From: Edolisoma coerulescens | Taxonomy: Eukaryota > Chordata > Aves > Passeriformes > Campephagidae | Assembly (NCBI GenBank): GCA_013397115.1 | Contig: VWZW01007170.1 | Span: 397-64,396, forward strand | Direction of reading: 5' to 3' | Length of the DNA: 64,000 nucleotides | Shown here: positions 1-12,800 of the stretch, piece by piece | How the letters are laid out: each line of letters starts with the position of its first letter | Numbering within the stretch: the first letter of the stretch is position 1 | Notes under the pieces: generated by a model | What the model was told of the DNA's origin: nothing | The model's database searches: none | The model's input: the letters and a program-made list of their open reading frames with translations, nothing else | Translations under genes and position numbers: made by a program

Positions 1-782
1 ATAGCAAAGAAAAAAATCTTCAGTTCATTAATGAAAGCCTTGTCCTGAAGAATACTGGGCTGTAGCAGCTGCTGGCAATACGTGTGCCTGTTTCTGCTTA
101 GTGTCATTCTGAGCCCAGCTCTGCCTGGAGATTTGGGCCACGGTTGTTGTTACTGCTTTAAAGCCTAGAACTGAGTCTACTGGGGAGCCAGCCTGGGAAA
201 TCTGTGAGCAGTAATGCAACCCTTTTGCTCAGCAGTTGGAGGCTAAAGACTGAATTTCCTGAATCCTGGCTCAATGCCCAACTTGCTAAAGCACATTGTA
301 TAAGAAGGGAGGCTCCCACACATTTCCCCCTGCAACTCTTTGTAATTATTTCTTTGCACTTAGGTTAGCAAAACTGCACAAGCACTGCATAGATACTAAA
401 CCACGTAGGATTCAAGCTAGGGAGATGAGTCAATTTCTGCCCACAATATTTCTCCCTTCTTACCTTATTCATCAGATAGCTAAGTCCTCCTGATCTGGAA
501 CTAGTAGCTTATTAATAACAACAATATTGAAAGCATATCCAAATAAAAAAATAATGCTCTGGGACAAGAGTATACCCTCAATGTTGAGTTATCAAGATGT
601 AAATGAGAATAATTTTACAATCTCTCGTGCAAATATTTTTGTTATTCAAGATTTTTTATTGCTGGAGACAAGTGAAAGTAGTGAGAATTAATGCCAGAAT
701 GGCATAAGGGGGCACAAATATAAATGGGAGTCAGGGCCCTTCTATCTGAATAAATGTCATCATCTTTTACAGATCTCCTTAC
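1..782 (-). other. ST18: ST18 intron 17 (partial, runs off the window)
   Basis: This is the start of the intron after the exon ending GGCG|GTAAGG. The coiled-coil exons expected next are not within these 782 bases; neither small ORF here resembles them. Confidence 0.85.
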
Positions 783-871
783 CGCCACTTGCTTTAAGCT
801 TGATAGTCATTAATTCTTCTGAAATTTTGCCCTTTTTTATGGTTTGTGCATTCAGAGGACAACCAGACAGG
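783..871 (-). CDS. ST18: ST18 coding exon 17 (end of zinc finger 6, last exon in window)
   Basis: This exon encodes residues 895-924 plus one base: SLSGCP (Cys899), then LNAQTIKKGKISEELMTI and KLKASG. It closely matches human ST18 just before its coiled coil. The acceptor is CCGTTTCAG and the donor is GGCG|GTAAGG, running from phase 2 to phase 1. Because a good donor follows and no stop is reached, at least one more exon must lie beyond position 1. Confidence 0.96.
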
Positions 872-3800
872 CTGAAACGGATAGGAATAAAAAACATTAG
901 CACCCACTTGAAAATGGCAGCAATCCTTTCAGGCAATATTATCATGCACTTGGACAGACCTCTGTACCTAAGGTCACATCAGTATCTCCATTATAGCATG
1001 GCTTCAGGAATGACATAACTCATTAAGAGCTGTTTAGCTGTATATTCCAGCTTGAAAATTGGCACAGAAATCTCAATCTATGAGTAAACAACTCTTAAGC
1101 ATGTTTCAAAATAATCAAAATTGCAGTGGCAGCTACTGTTAAGTTACACGAAGATGCATTTACAGAATTCTTAAAGTTCAAACACTTATGAACTGTTTTT
1201 ATCAAGGGATTGTGCTCCAAAGGAGAGGAGAGTATGGTCGTTTGAAATGGCAAGTTTACTATCCTAAAAAAAATTAGTTAATGGGATGATGTCCACGGTG
1301 CACAATTATTGTATCACATTGTTGATACATAATAATGATCAATACAATAATAACTCAGGATATACCCTATAGGCTGTAATAGCTTTTTTGAATGGTTCTA
1401 TTATATAGTCAGTTTGCTTTTTAACCACTGTTCACATTAAATTACATTTTGCTATTTCAAAGCTTACAATTTCATAAGCTGGTAATTATCTGAGGCAATT
1501 TTTATAGCCCACTAAAGGGCTAAGAGGAATTGCACTGTCTTAATACTATCTTTATAAATAACAAAGAAGAAATGCCCATATGCTGAAGAACTGGCAGAAG
1601 GATTTGTATTTAGGTGTAGCCAAGGAGTGAGGGAAAATTCTGTTCTACAGGAAAATGGTTGATGTGTGTGTGTTTGTGTTTGTGTAAAAATTTTTAAAAA
1701 AGAGAATCCCAACAGATATGGCATTTCCACATAGGAAGAAAAAAAAAAAAAACAACAGAAAAGCCCCCGACAAAACTCAAGCTTTTGTTAGCTTAGCTAA
1801 AAGCTAGACAGGGAAATATGCTAGTTCTTCAGTTCTAAATTTCTGCTTATTATCTCTGCCCGGAGCAGATAGCTAACTGGGAGATGTTTAAAAGCCATGA
1901 GTTACTTGTTAGGTTTCAAATGTCCTAGGAAAGGATACCAAGCAAAGCTATATTTGCTACCTCATTTTAACTAACGTGATCTTGAGAGTGACCCAGTCTT
2001 ATGTAGGACAGGAATCATCTGTACTATGAATTGCAGCCAGCTAACATACAGTTTATTCTACTTGCTTAATTAGCCACAATTTACAGTAGTGTCCTAATGT
2101 AAAGATGTTTAGATGGGATATAGGGAATAAAATTAGGATAACACTGGACTCTGACTGAATTTATTCAAATCACCTTGGACATTCTTGTATTGAAGAAGTT
2201 GGTTCAGAGGATTAGGAAGAAGGCAAAGGAGATAGAGAATGTAGATTTAATTACTGTTAAAGACGGAAAACCAAACTTGCCAGATATTAGTTCAGATATT
2301 GTAATCAGATTATTTGATTATTTTTGATTCAATGTGGTCAGATTATAGAAATTTTTTCACAGTGATAGATGGTGTTTATTGTTGTTAGTTATATGTGTGA
2401 GTCCTTCTCTGTAAGGACAATTTTTTGTAAGATTGTTATAACATCAAACTTCTTTAATCCATATGAGTGCTGCATGCTTATTGTTTTTTCCTTGTGTGAC
2501 TTTAGCTGTTTAAATACAAAGTTTATGAGTATAACTTTTCCACTGGTAGAAAGATGAAATGAATGACTTTTGGCTAAAACTTTTCTGGTGACATCTCAAT
2601 GATATTTCTCTTTTCTTTTGAAGACAGGCAGATAGAACTACATATTTCACTAGGAAATAACTCTACTTAATTTTAAACTGCATAGGCTCTGTGCTAATCT
2701 GAACACCTTGGAAAGTCATGCTTCAATGGGAACATAGAAAAAGACATGAAAGTTTAAGTCTCGTGAAGTAATTCTGTTTTGTATTACTTTAGCTGCAATG
2801 TAAACTATCTTGTTACTCAAAAGACTTCAGCACAATTTATTCCGACTCTAACCTCACATGTTGCCAATTCAAAGTGGAATGTTAAGGAAAAATGAAAAGA
2901 GAAAACACAAAGTTATACCTTCTGTGGGTGACAAAAACATTATTAACATGACCCAGCCCGTTGCAGCCTGGCAAAGGACAGTGTGGCAGCTCTTGTTTGT
3001 TCAGTTTCCAGGATAGTGAAGACCCATTGACGGGACTCTCCTTCTGTCTCTTGGCAGCCAAAGGACAACCAGAAGCAGTGCGATGAGAAGTGTATTTACC
3101 TGATATGTGACCTTGGCCATCACAGCCTATCACTGGACATCTACAGAAACACAGCAAAAGAACCCTCGTTTTCACTGGGGAGAGCAGGCAAAGACAGTCT
3201 CAAAAAATTCTGAGAAAATCATTCCAGCTGCCTTTGCTACTTTGCTTTAATGGAGTAAGCCTTGGTCCCTGGTGGCACACTGTACCTGAGCATCCAATTC
3301 TTGTCAAGCTGAGTTAAGGGGCTTCAGCTGATCTTAAAATAAGGCAATTTAAAATACAGTTGTAGAGACTAAGAAAATAACACATTCATTTAGATGGTTT
3401 TTACCAGAAAAGAAAATTGAAATTCTATCACAGGCAATAAATCACACTTCTTCAAGTACACGGAAAGTCAACATTGTCTCCTTTCTATCATGGTTTTTGG
3501 TATGAAGCAGAGGGTGGGTTCCTGTAACTGGAAAACTTGCATGGAAACCCATGCAAATGCTTGCAAAAAAAGAGAATTTTTTGCTGCTCTGTCAATGATA
3601 TGCAGTTTTTCATATATCATTAGCAAGTGTTAAGACAATTGCATACAACCAAGTCTTCACTTTTATATTCTGACACTTATTTACAAATTTTAGTGGAATG
3701 TGCATTCAAGCCAGGAATGTAGTGAATCTCTACTGAGTTTCCAGTTTTCACTTAAAGTGAAATTTTCATTCATACATAGAGAAAAGACATGAGATTTACA

Positions 3801-6800
3801 GATGTTTAAGTTCTCTGGATCTTAATTTGAAGGTGTTACTCTGATTTAATTATCTGATGTGTTTCTCTTCAGTCGGTAATAATTCCCCTTCATTTTGCCA
3901 AATTTTTCAACCAGGTGGCACTTGCATAGCACTCTAAAATAATTGGAGCAATGTGAGCAGATATAGCAATCCTTCCTCACTGTTCAGTCTCCTAGGTGAT
4001 GGACTCCACCAACTTCACTAGAAGCAGAAACACTTGTTTAAGTTCCAGCTCTAGGCACTGTTCTCACATGGTTCAGATTAACTGGGGCATCTCCCTGAAA
4101 TTCCTCAAGTCCTGAACTCTTAGAGGCCACTTCCCCTCCTCCACTGGTGGTGGAGCCGTGCTTCTGTACTCACTTAAGTTCAGGGTCTTCTTTTTCTTCC
4201 TTGGTAGGAGTGACTTTGATACCTCCTTTCCTGGCACGAGGACAACCAGACAAGCTGAAAGAAGCACACAGAATAAGAGCCACCTCTTTCTGCTGCTGCC
4301 AGCCGAGAGCCCTGAGCGCTGCAGCCCCATGGGGTGGTTGTTACCTTCTGTGGGATGCATAGTTCCCTGTCACGTGGCCAGAGCCGTCACAGCCAGGTGT
4401 TGGGCACCTATGGAATAAATACAGGAAGCTTACAAAATGCAGCCACAGAGATACGAAGTAAAAATGTGTGCATTCTGTATTTTGCCTAGAGTAGAAGAAA
4501 GAACAGCAGAGCTTTTGTTGAATAACTAAACCTAGCTCTCGTTTTTTTGTTTTTGTTTTTGTTTTTTGGTTTTTTTAAATAAGCAGACTCCTTTTTTTGG
4601 GGGGGGGGTATTTTTTAAAAATAGCAGTTTTAGTACGGAATGTGAAATATATTGTATATGATGTGTAGATTTAATTCATTTGTATCAATGTTTGCATCAA
4701 ACATTTTTTCCTTGTACAGAATCAACATTACAAAGAGAAGAAAAAAAAGCAGCTTGATACAGATCTATTTGTAAATTTACTATTATGCATTTGTTTGTTA
4801 TTATGATGTTTTCAGGTACAGATATAAAGAAGCACTTTGCCAGTATTTACAGAAGGGGGAATGAAAGCAGAGAAGCAGTTTTACTTTTGGGCATCAGTAG
4901 ATGATAGCCAGAATTTGAATTTAATACTTTGTGTGTTCTAGCACTGTAAGCATACGACAGGACCATCTCTTTCTAGCATGAGATTCAATTGGGTATTCAG
5001 CTGAGCAATTGGATTATGCTTATTTCTCGTGGTTAAGGGGTATCTCTGGGTGTGTGCAACAAACAAGCCTTTTCCAGTATGAACCTTTAATACTGAAATA
5101 TCCACACAATAAAAAGAAAAAAAAAATGCCTATTACTGTGTTTTTGCCGGTGATCTGGCAAGGTGGGCTTCTTGCTTGCTGTGCCCCAAAAGCCAGCTGG
5201 AACCAGTAGGTCTTTCCGCTGACTTCTGTGGGGTTTGGAGAAGGACCTTACTGGTAACACCTTCCATCTCAGAAGCACTGAGATTTTTTTTTCTTTAATT
5301 TTTCTTTTTTTATTTTTTTTTTTTAATTTAAGGCTGTTGTATGTTTGTGGGGTGGTTTGGTTTGAGGTTTTTTCAGAGAGTATAAACATACCTCAGTACA
5401 CAAAGCAGCACCAAAAAATGTTTGCCTTTGGAAGTTATGCCAGCCTTTTCTATGTTTCTGTATTATACAACACAAAGTTCTTATGCTAAGCAACGCTAAG
5501 GGACTTTGAAATGCTATGATTTTTACAGAGTATCAGAATTACATAAGGAGTTGTGCCAAATAATGTTGTACTGAACCATTTAGGAAACTTGCATGGTTCA
5601 ATATGCCCTTAAGGGTCTCAGTTGTTACTGAATCTTTCCTGAGTTAAAGAGATTCGTGATTTAATCTCATCATTGGTAGGCTGTCATGGAAAACACCTAC
5701 AAACATAATTGTAATAGCACATCTGAGTGTGCAGGTACATCTCTTCACAGAATATTTAAAACTAGTTTTCTGTGAACAATTAATTTGTCAAAAATCTGAC
5801 TTCTTTTGGACATGAAAAAATTTATGCGTTGATTCAAGTAGAATTCAGTGAATAATTTCAAATGAAGAAAGGGGTGACTTTTTTTTTAAAGATAATGTCA
5901 AAACATTTCATGATGGCACTTTGTGAACAAAATATTTTTGGCAGAACGACTTGCCTCACACTGATAGCAAAGGTAAAGGTGGGGGTTGCAGAGTGCCAGG
6001 ATATACTTGACTGTGTAGAACTAAATGTTGACCTGTCTAAGTGTGGGACAAGGACTGGGCACAATGTCATGTGGAGCAGGCAGCAAGGGCAGATGTCTGG
6101 AGAGTGTGAATGCTCAAAAGTAAATCCAGAACACCTGCCAAAAACTATGGATATTAATTTTGGCTACTTGTTTTGTCAGATGATCACAGATGGAAGGGCT
6201 CTCTGCATAGACTGGAGGTGGACTTTAATTCTGTAAAAGCTCTTTTTGTGAGACATTCAGATCTGAAAGGCTGAGAGTTGTGAATATACTTAAAAAGGAC
6301 ACTGAACTAAATTTTAAATCACGCCATCTGTATTTACCACTTCTGGCAGCAGACAGATTTCCAACTGTATTGGAGTCCAAGCTATTCTGGAGGCCACTGA
6401 AGATTTGAGGCTGAGATATTATCAATACTAATGAAACTATAAGATGGTATTTCAGGTGGACTACTGACAAATCAGTAAAAAGCTTCATTAACAGGACTCT
6501 TAATCTTGACCACTGGGTCGGGTTTTCCAAATATTGGTTATATCTTTGTATGGATTGTGAAATTCCAGAACACAAAATACACTAAAAATCTATTGCCTTG
6601 CAGTCAGTAATGCTATGGAATTTCATCAGCTTTTAACTGGTGTTTGATTGGTGTCCCATCTTAGGGAGTCATCCTCTATAATGGATTCTTGTGCAGAGCC
6701 AAGAAAATAAGATTTAAATTGAAGGGCCAGAGGTCTTAGGAGGCCAAATTAAGAGATGTCAACCCTCAGGTGGGTGTAGGTTACAAGTTCTTTTACAATT

Positions 6801-9800
6801 CTTCCAAATTTGTTATTCAAAAATAAATCTCTCAGAGATTTCACATACAAATTCTTGCAAATAGGCATCGAGTACCTCCTATTTTGTCCCTTTCTCCAAG
6901 AGGATTGCTTTATCTTTAGGAAGATGAACTACAACTACATGTAAAATTTAAACACTGAGCTGCAGGTTTAGGAGCACTTCTGGTATATTTGCTCCCTCAA
7001 AAGCTCACCAGGCGTGTTGGATATGAACTGCAGTTAAGGCAAACCCATACAGGTCAGCTGAGAAAACCATTGACTGAAATTTGTTATACTGCCTATGGAA
7101 CATACATCAGTATCAGTGTTTTATGTGGAACCCATGGAGAAAAACTGCTCAAATCTCTCCTAAAAATTGACTTTTCACCACTGCAAAAACTTGTCTAAGG
7201 ATAGGACTGACTACCTATTCCTCAAAGTTTCTGAATTGTTAGTAAATATCTCTTTAAAGTACACATTTAAAATTCTTTAAGGCTTGATAAGCAAGCTCTT
7301 GATTAAATAGGATATCAGCCAAAATTATCCTTTTTAGCTTTAAAACCTGAGTCTTCATCAAACTTATTATATTTTAAATTGACCACCTCAGATTGTTCTG
7401 AGCAGCAAGAATCCTCATACAGAAATTTTCTTGAATCTGAATCACAGGCCCACTTTCTGAGCAGATCTTCCTTATTTCCAAACTGTGGATCACATGGAAG
7501 CCTTGTATCTTTGCTGGCATAGAGTTTTGTAATTAAAGCCAAAATCTTATCTTGATTCTGGCAAATTAAACATGGATAACATTTGGAAAAAATACACAGC
7601 TTTTTCATATTCATGCCTAACTACATGAGGGTACTTTCCTGGCCTGATTCTATGAGCGTTTATGCCCTCTGCTCACACAGCAATACTAAAATTAACTATT
7701 GATATGACTACACCAGCACAAGCATGATTGCAGCATTTTGGCATAAGATTTAATTTAGCCAGAAGCAGAGTTTTGTTCAAAATATCACCTGATCTACGTT
7801 TGCAGGAACCTAAATTAAGGTGGTACATTTGTGGAAAATAATTTTATTTAGCCCTTTTTCCTTTTGCGAATTGTCTGTGAACAGATTTTGATTTTTGCTC
7901 TTTTTCTAGTTAATTGAAATTAAATGCTAACTGCGTTATGCAACATATTTCTGTCTGTGAAATGTCCATGAACTTTGACTTTGTCTTTCACAACTCACTT
8001 ATTATACATGGCGTACAGTGTGCAGTTTGTCATTTAAGTCATATGCTGTTGCTCCTCTTTCCTTATGGCATGACCAAAACTCTAGAAGCTTTAGTGGAAA
8101 AATAACCATATTGGTATGCAAATTTACTTATTCACACATGAATGGGGCGGGGGGGGTGATACATGAGGAGCAACTATTCAAAATATTTGTGTGAGTGTCT
8201 TTGTATGGCAGAAAGCCAATAAAAGCAGGGACAAATATATATGACTCAGCAAATGATTTCAAATTTGTCAGCATTTTTGCAAGTCAGTTCCTTGCTAACC
8301 GTTCTGCTCTTTTAAAACAAACCAAACCTGAATTTTATACCTTTGAGGATCAGGAATGTCAAAACATGAAGCATTGTGCCAGTATGCCCGTTTATCTCCT
8401 GGCTTTGCGAACTGCTCTGGACAGCTGCCTATATAAATGGTTTTTCTTTGCCATTTTGCTGCATCTCCTGTACATTCAACTTCATAGCTACCACCAGTTC
8501 AGCATTTCAATTATAATTTAAGTTGTAAGGCTAGGGAATAAGACCACTAACATTTGATCTGGGGAAGCCAAACACTGAGCCAAGCCTAAATGTAGTCACT
8601 TCTGCTATTAATACCATTAGAAAAGGAAAATAGTGCCATGATCAGACTTTATTTTCTTCTATCTGGACTAGGGATGAACCTAAAGGACAGAAAGGACAGT
8701 CACGGGGTTCTCCCCTTTTTACATGCATTCATGAGTTTTTCCCAGCCATCTATTATGGGATCCAATTTACAAGTTGCAGAGGGAAAGCTATGAAAGAACT
8801 CTAATTATCCTTTCCTTTTCCCCACATCCTTATTGACAAAGCCAATTCAATAACTAGATGACTGGTTGCCAGTGCCTCTCTTGACTACAGATTTTTGAAA
8901 TATTCATATGTCCCTATACATCTGTCTATATAGCAGAGCCTGCACAGTCCTTTTGTAAGTGACATTTCATGGTGAGAATTATGCCAGCACAAAATAATAT
9001 GACTTGATGTCTGCTTCAGTGACATTAAACTCATAGTGTAGGGTAGTGAAGAATAAAAAATGATTTGCAGGTATTCTGGTCTCATTTTTAGATTTATTCT
9101 AACTAGATTTATTTCTAACTAAATAATTCCAATTAATTCTATCTGGTTCAGTTATTTGCCAGATCAGTCTTACATATTAGATATTTTCTATTCCTCTCTG
9201 ATTCAGAAATACTGAAAAACTTCATCTTTCCTAGTGTTTACAATTTTTTTCCCCCGAGGTCCTGATTAATTAATGAAAATGAAGGGGTTAATTAATTAAT
9301 GAAGAATGAAGAAAGCCAAATGAAGAAAAGTAAAATTTATTTCACTCAAAAGCTTTTAAACCAACTCACTTCACTTTTCAGAAAAAGGTTTGATACCGCT
9401 CAGAGCAATTCAAATTTACAACTTCAATAAGGCAGGGAGCATGTTTGTTGAAGATGAAAAACAGTAACATTTGTGCTATTGTCAATACTTACTTGAGCTC
9501 CTGAGAGTTAGCAGCCATAAGGGATTTTAATGTCTTGTCAGCTAATGGGCACCCAGAAACACTGAAAAGAAAACCTGATGTGAAATATTTTACTAAACCA
9601 AAGCATTTCTTTTTATCAAAACAGCAACATACAGACAATCTTTTATTAGTCTTATATTAGTTAAAATTATACCTTCAAATATTTGGCAAAGAAGGAGCAG
9701 CCAATATAAGGCTGTGGTTCTTAAGTCACTAAAAGAAATATATAGTTAGGGACAAAGGTTTCTAGCCCCTGTAAAGCTTTGCTACAGCGGGGCTGTGGTA

Positions 9801-12800
9801 CACAGAATCCATCCTTTATGTTTCATATGTGAGGGACAGCTAGAGGATCTGGTCTGCATGGTTGGTGAAAGGCAGAAAACACTTCCATTCTGCTCCCAAG
9901 GGAAAAGCAGGAAAACATTGTTTCAACCCCTAGGCTGAAAGTAGGCTATTTTGAGGAAGATATTTAACATCCTCAGGTTGTAATAGCAGATCTATGAACT
10001 TCAAAGCCATTCATAAAGAGATATGCAGGAGCCTTATTTATAATTACGTGCAACAGCAGTATAAAGACTGCTTGTACACTCAGGGAAATGCAAACTTTAC
10101 TGAATGACTTATCTGCGGGTCTCAGGTAAGAAAGGCAGCTACAGTAATAAGCATATGCTGCTTAACTCTGCATCAGTGTATAAAGTCCAGACCTTCACAA
10201 ATATACCAAAACCAGGAAAAACAGCCACATTTCTCTGTGGTTTATTTTCTTCAAATTTCTTTTGAATACTTATCCATGGTTAGTATAAAAAGGTTCAAAG
10301 ATGACAACAGCTAAAAGTAGCTCTATTTCCTGTTTTAGGCTGTTCTTACCTGCGGTGTGAGGCATAGTTTCCTGTTACATGACCGCTACCATCACATCCT
10401 GGAGTTGGACAGCTATACAAAGAAGAAGCAATGAGAAATTAGAGTATACGTAATACCCCACATAGCTCACCATACCCTGCAGTGAATTATGTAATTATCC
10501 TTGGGGCAATCACATTCATCATTACACATTTTGACATTGTCACGACGCTGCAGAAAACTGGAAACACTTCACTTCTGTTTTTTAATTATTACTTGAAGCA
10601 CAGATGAAAAGAATTTCTCCTATTTCCACAGTGTAATAATTCAAAACCCTGGTTTTTTATCTATGGAGGGTTACTTTTGCACAGGTATTTTGGCTACAAA
10701 GTGGGTTCTTAAAAAGACTGTTTCACTATTGGTACAAAATTTTAACAGCAATTCAAAAATGTTAGAGCTGAAGTTTCTGACCCGACCTCCAGTATAACAC
10801 AGGCCAGAGAACAGTAATATTCAAAATAATTCCTTTCACTTCTGACTAAATTAAGGCACCTTCTTTAAAACACATCCAGTCTTTATTTACTGATACAAAT
10901 GAAAAAGGTGTTAGGGTTGCTTGCAGAACAGAAAGCACGTCCATGTCACACAGCTGAAGTTCAGAAAGAGCACAGAACTTTCTCAAGATCTTTCTCAGCT
11001 GAACTGAGAAGTGATACAAAGGTGGTTCTTGTGGTTTAGGAATGGTACTCTCCAAGTTAGTGCTCCCACCGAGACTCTCCAAACCATAGGCCTCTTGCTC
11101 GCCCCCCCTTCCCCCTTCCTCTGCAGGAGGTTGGAGAGGAGAATTGGAGGCACAAAAGGTGAAAATCACATCTTGAGATAAAAACAATTTACTGGAAACA
11201 GCAATGAGATGACAAAATGAATGGTGACAGCAAAAATACCCATAAGAAATTGTATGAGATAGGCAAATGATTGCTCAGAACCAGTGCTACGCTGCCCTGG
11301 CTCGTCCTGGTGTTACCCAACCGCTCCCTTCCCCAGGCTTACTCTGCTGGGAGGAAAACCTCCCTGGGTGAGATCACAGAATAACCTCCAGGTCCCAGCC
11401 ACGGCCACCTCCTGGCTGCTGCAAAAATTAACCCTGTCCTGGCTGGAACCAAGACAATGGTGTACATTTAACAGAACAGATATACTCATTTAAATCAAGA
11501 GATGGAGGTATGCTCAGCCTGGAGAAGATGTTATAGCTTCTCTTTTTCCTCAGCACTTCTTCAGTTGTAACACTGAACTCATTTATCAAACTGGGATACA
11601 GTCCTCTGCCAAAGGGCAAAGATACCAAGAAATGCAACTTGTGCATGGAGGGGGAGGTGAATTAAATATACCTTTGTACGGTACTTTAAAACACTCTAAC
11701 ATCAACCCAGCAGAGTTCCCTTATAAAGAACTGTTTTTCTTTCACTGGGAATATGGATAAAAAGGGCAAGCAGATGCTGTACAGAAACTGTTAGCTAGTG
11801 TTCCATGCTAATGAAAAAGGGATGCCTGAGGTGCTCACCTGGCTATTTTCTCTGAGCTGGCAGAATGCTAGGAAGTTTTTCAAATCTTTAAAAAAGCCTT
11901 AGGAAGACATCAGCCTCATTTTCACAGCCCATTACAACCTGAGTAATGCTGTTATGGGCAACAAAATTAACATGGAAAAATAGAAAGCACATGCTAGACA
12001 GTGGTATTCATACAGTAGTTCACTGTAACTGCACTAACCACGTTCAGAAATCTTTCTCTGCAAGTGCTTATGTCATTTTAAAAGCTTCCTCATGATGGAG
12101 CCAACTGTACTGAATTGTTCAGTACAATTTCTGAGCTCAGTGGGATCACAGGAATGTAGTCTGATCCCTATATTGCCTATGGATTCTTCTGATAAATTAA
12201 AACTATTCCTTATTTAATTTTCAGCACAGCTACATTTTAGATACCTATCTCTACTCACTATTTGAACATAATAGAGTACGGTATGCAATGATGAGCACTG
12301 TAAGCTCATCATTGCCCTAGTAAATACTCTGGTGTTATTATTTAGGAGAGTGGAAAAGTATTTTTCAGGCATCTCGAAACAGGTCAGTATCACAAAGGAA
12401 TAAATATTACAAAAGAAAAGCCATTAGTCTTCAGCAAATAAAGTCTCAGTGATTTTTGTATGCATTTGTTTTAGAAGAAGAGGCAAAACAACCTGACCTG
12501 TAGCAATTTAGGTCAGGAACTACAACTGCAGATATAATGTGGTGAGTAGACAACATGCAGACTGCATGACATGAGGGGAAAGAATCACTCTTCACAGCAG
12601 TTTGCCCCAGGGAAATGTAAATTCTAGAGACAGAGGCAGCTCTAACTGATTCAGTGCCACTGAGTCTGGAGAGCAGGACACAAGTTGGGGGGATGTGACT
12701 CATTTATTTATGGGTGAGTCTGCAGTGATATGGGCTGTCATCACTCAGTGATATGGACCACACCTGTTCGGAGAGACCTGCGCTGGTTTGGCACAAAAAG

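Larger units (their letters stand above)
4408..9492 (-). other. ST18: ST18 intron 13 (5.1 kb)
   Basis: This intron separates the finger-3 module from the finger-4 module. It carries T-rich and G10 tracts close to exon 14 (4541-4608), a second T-rich tract at 5283-5330, and a TTAATTAA-rich stretch at 9263-9303 near exon 13. ORFs here, including one of 124 codons at 5862-6236, show no recognisable protein. Confidence 0.85.

Noticed and set aside
5862..6236. 124-codon plus-strand ORF in intron 13
   Set aside because: No family resemblance and no start or splice support; consistent with a chance open frame.
10846..11187. 113-codon minus-strand ORF with a GGRGGEQEA stretch
   Set aside because: It lies largely inside the solo LTR; the peptide is translated LTR sequence, not a retroviral gene.
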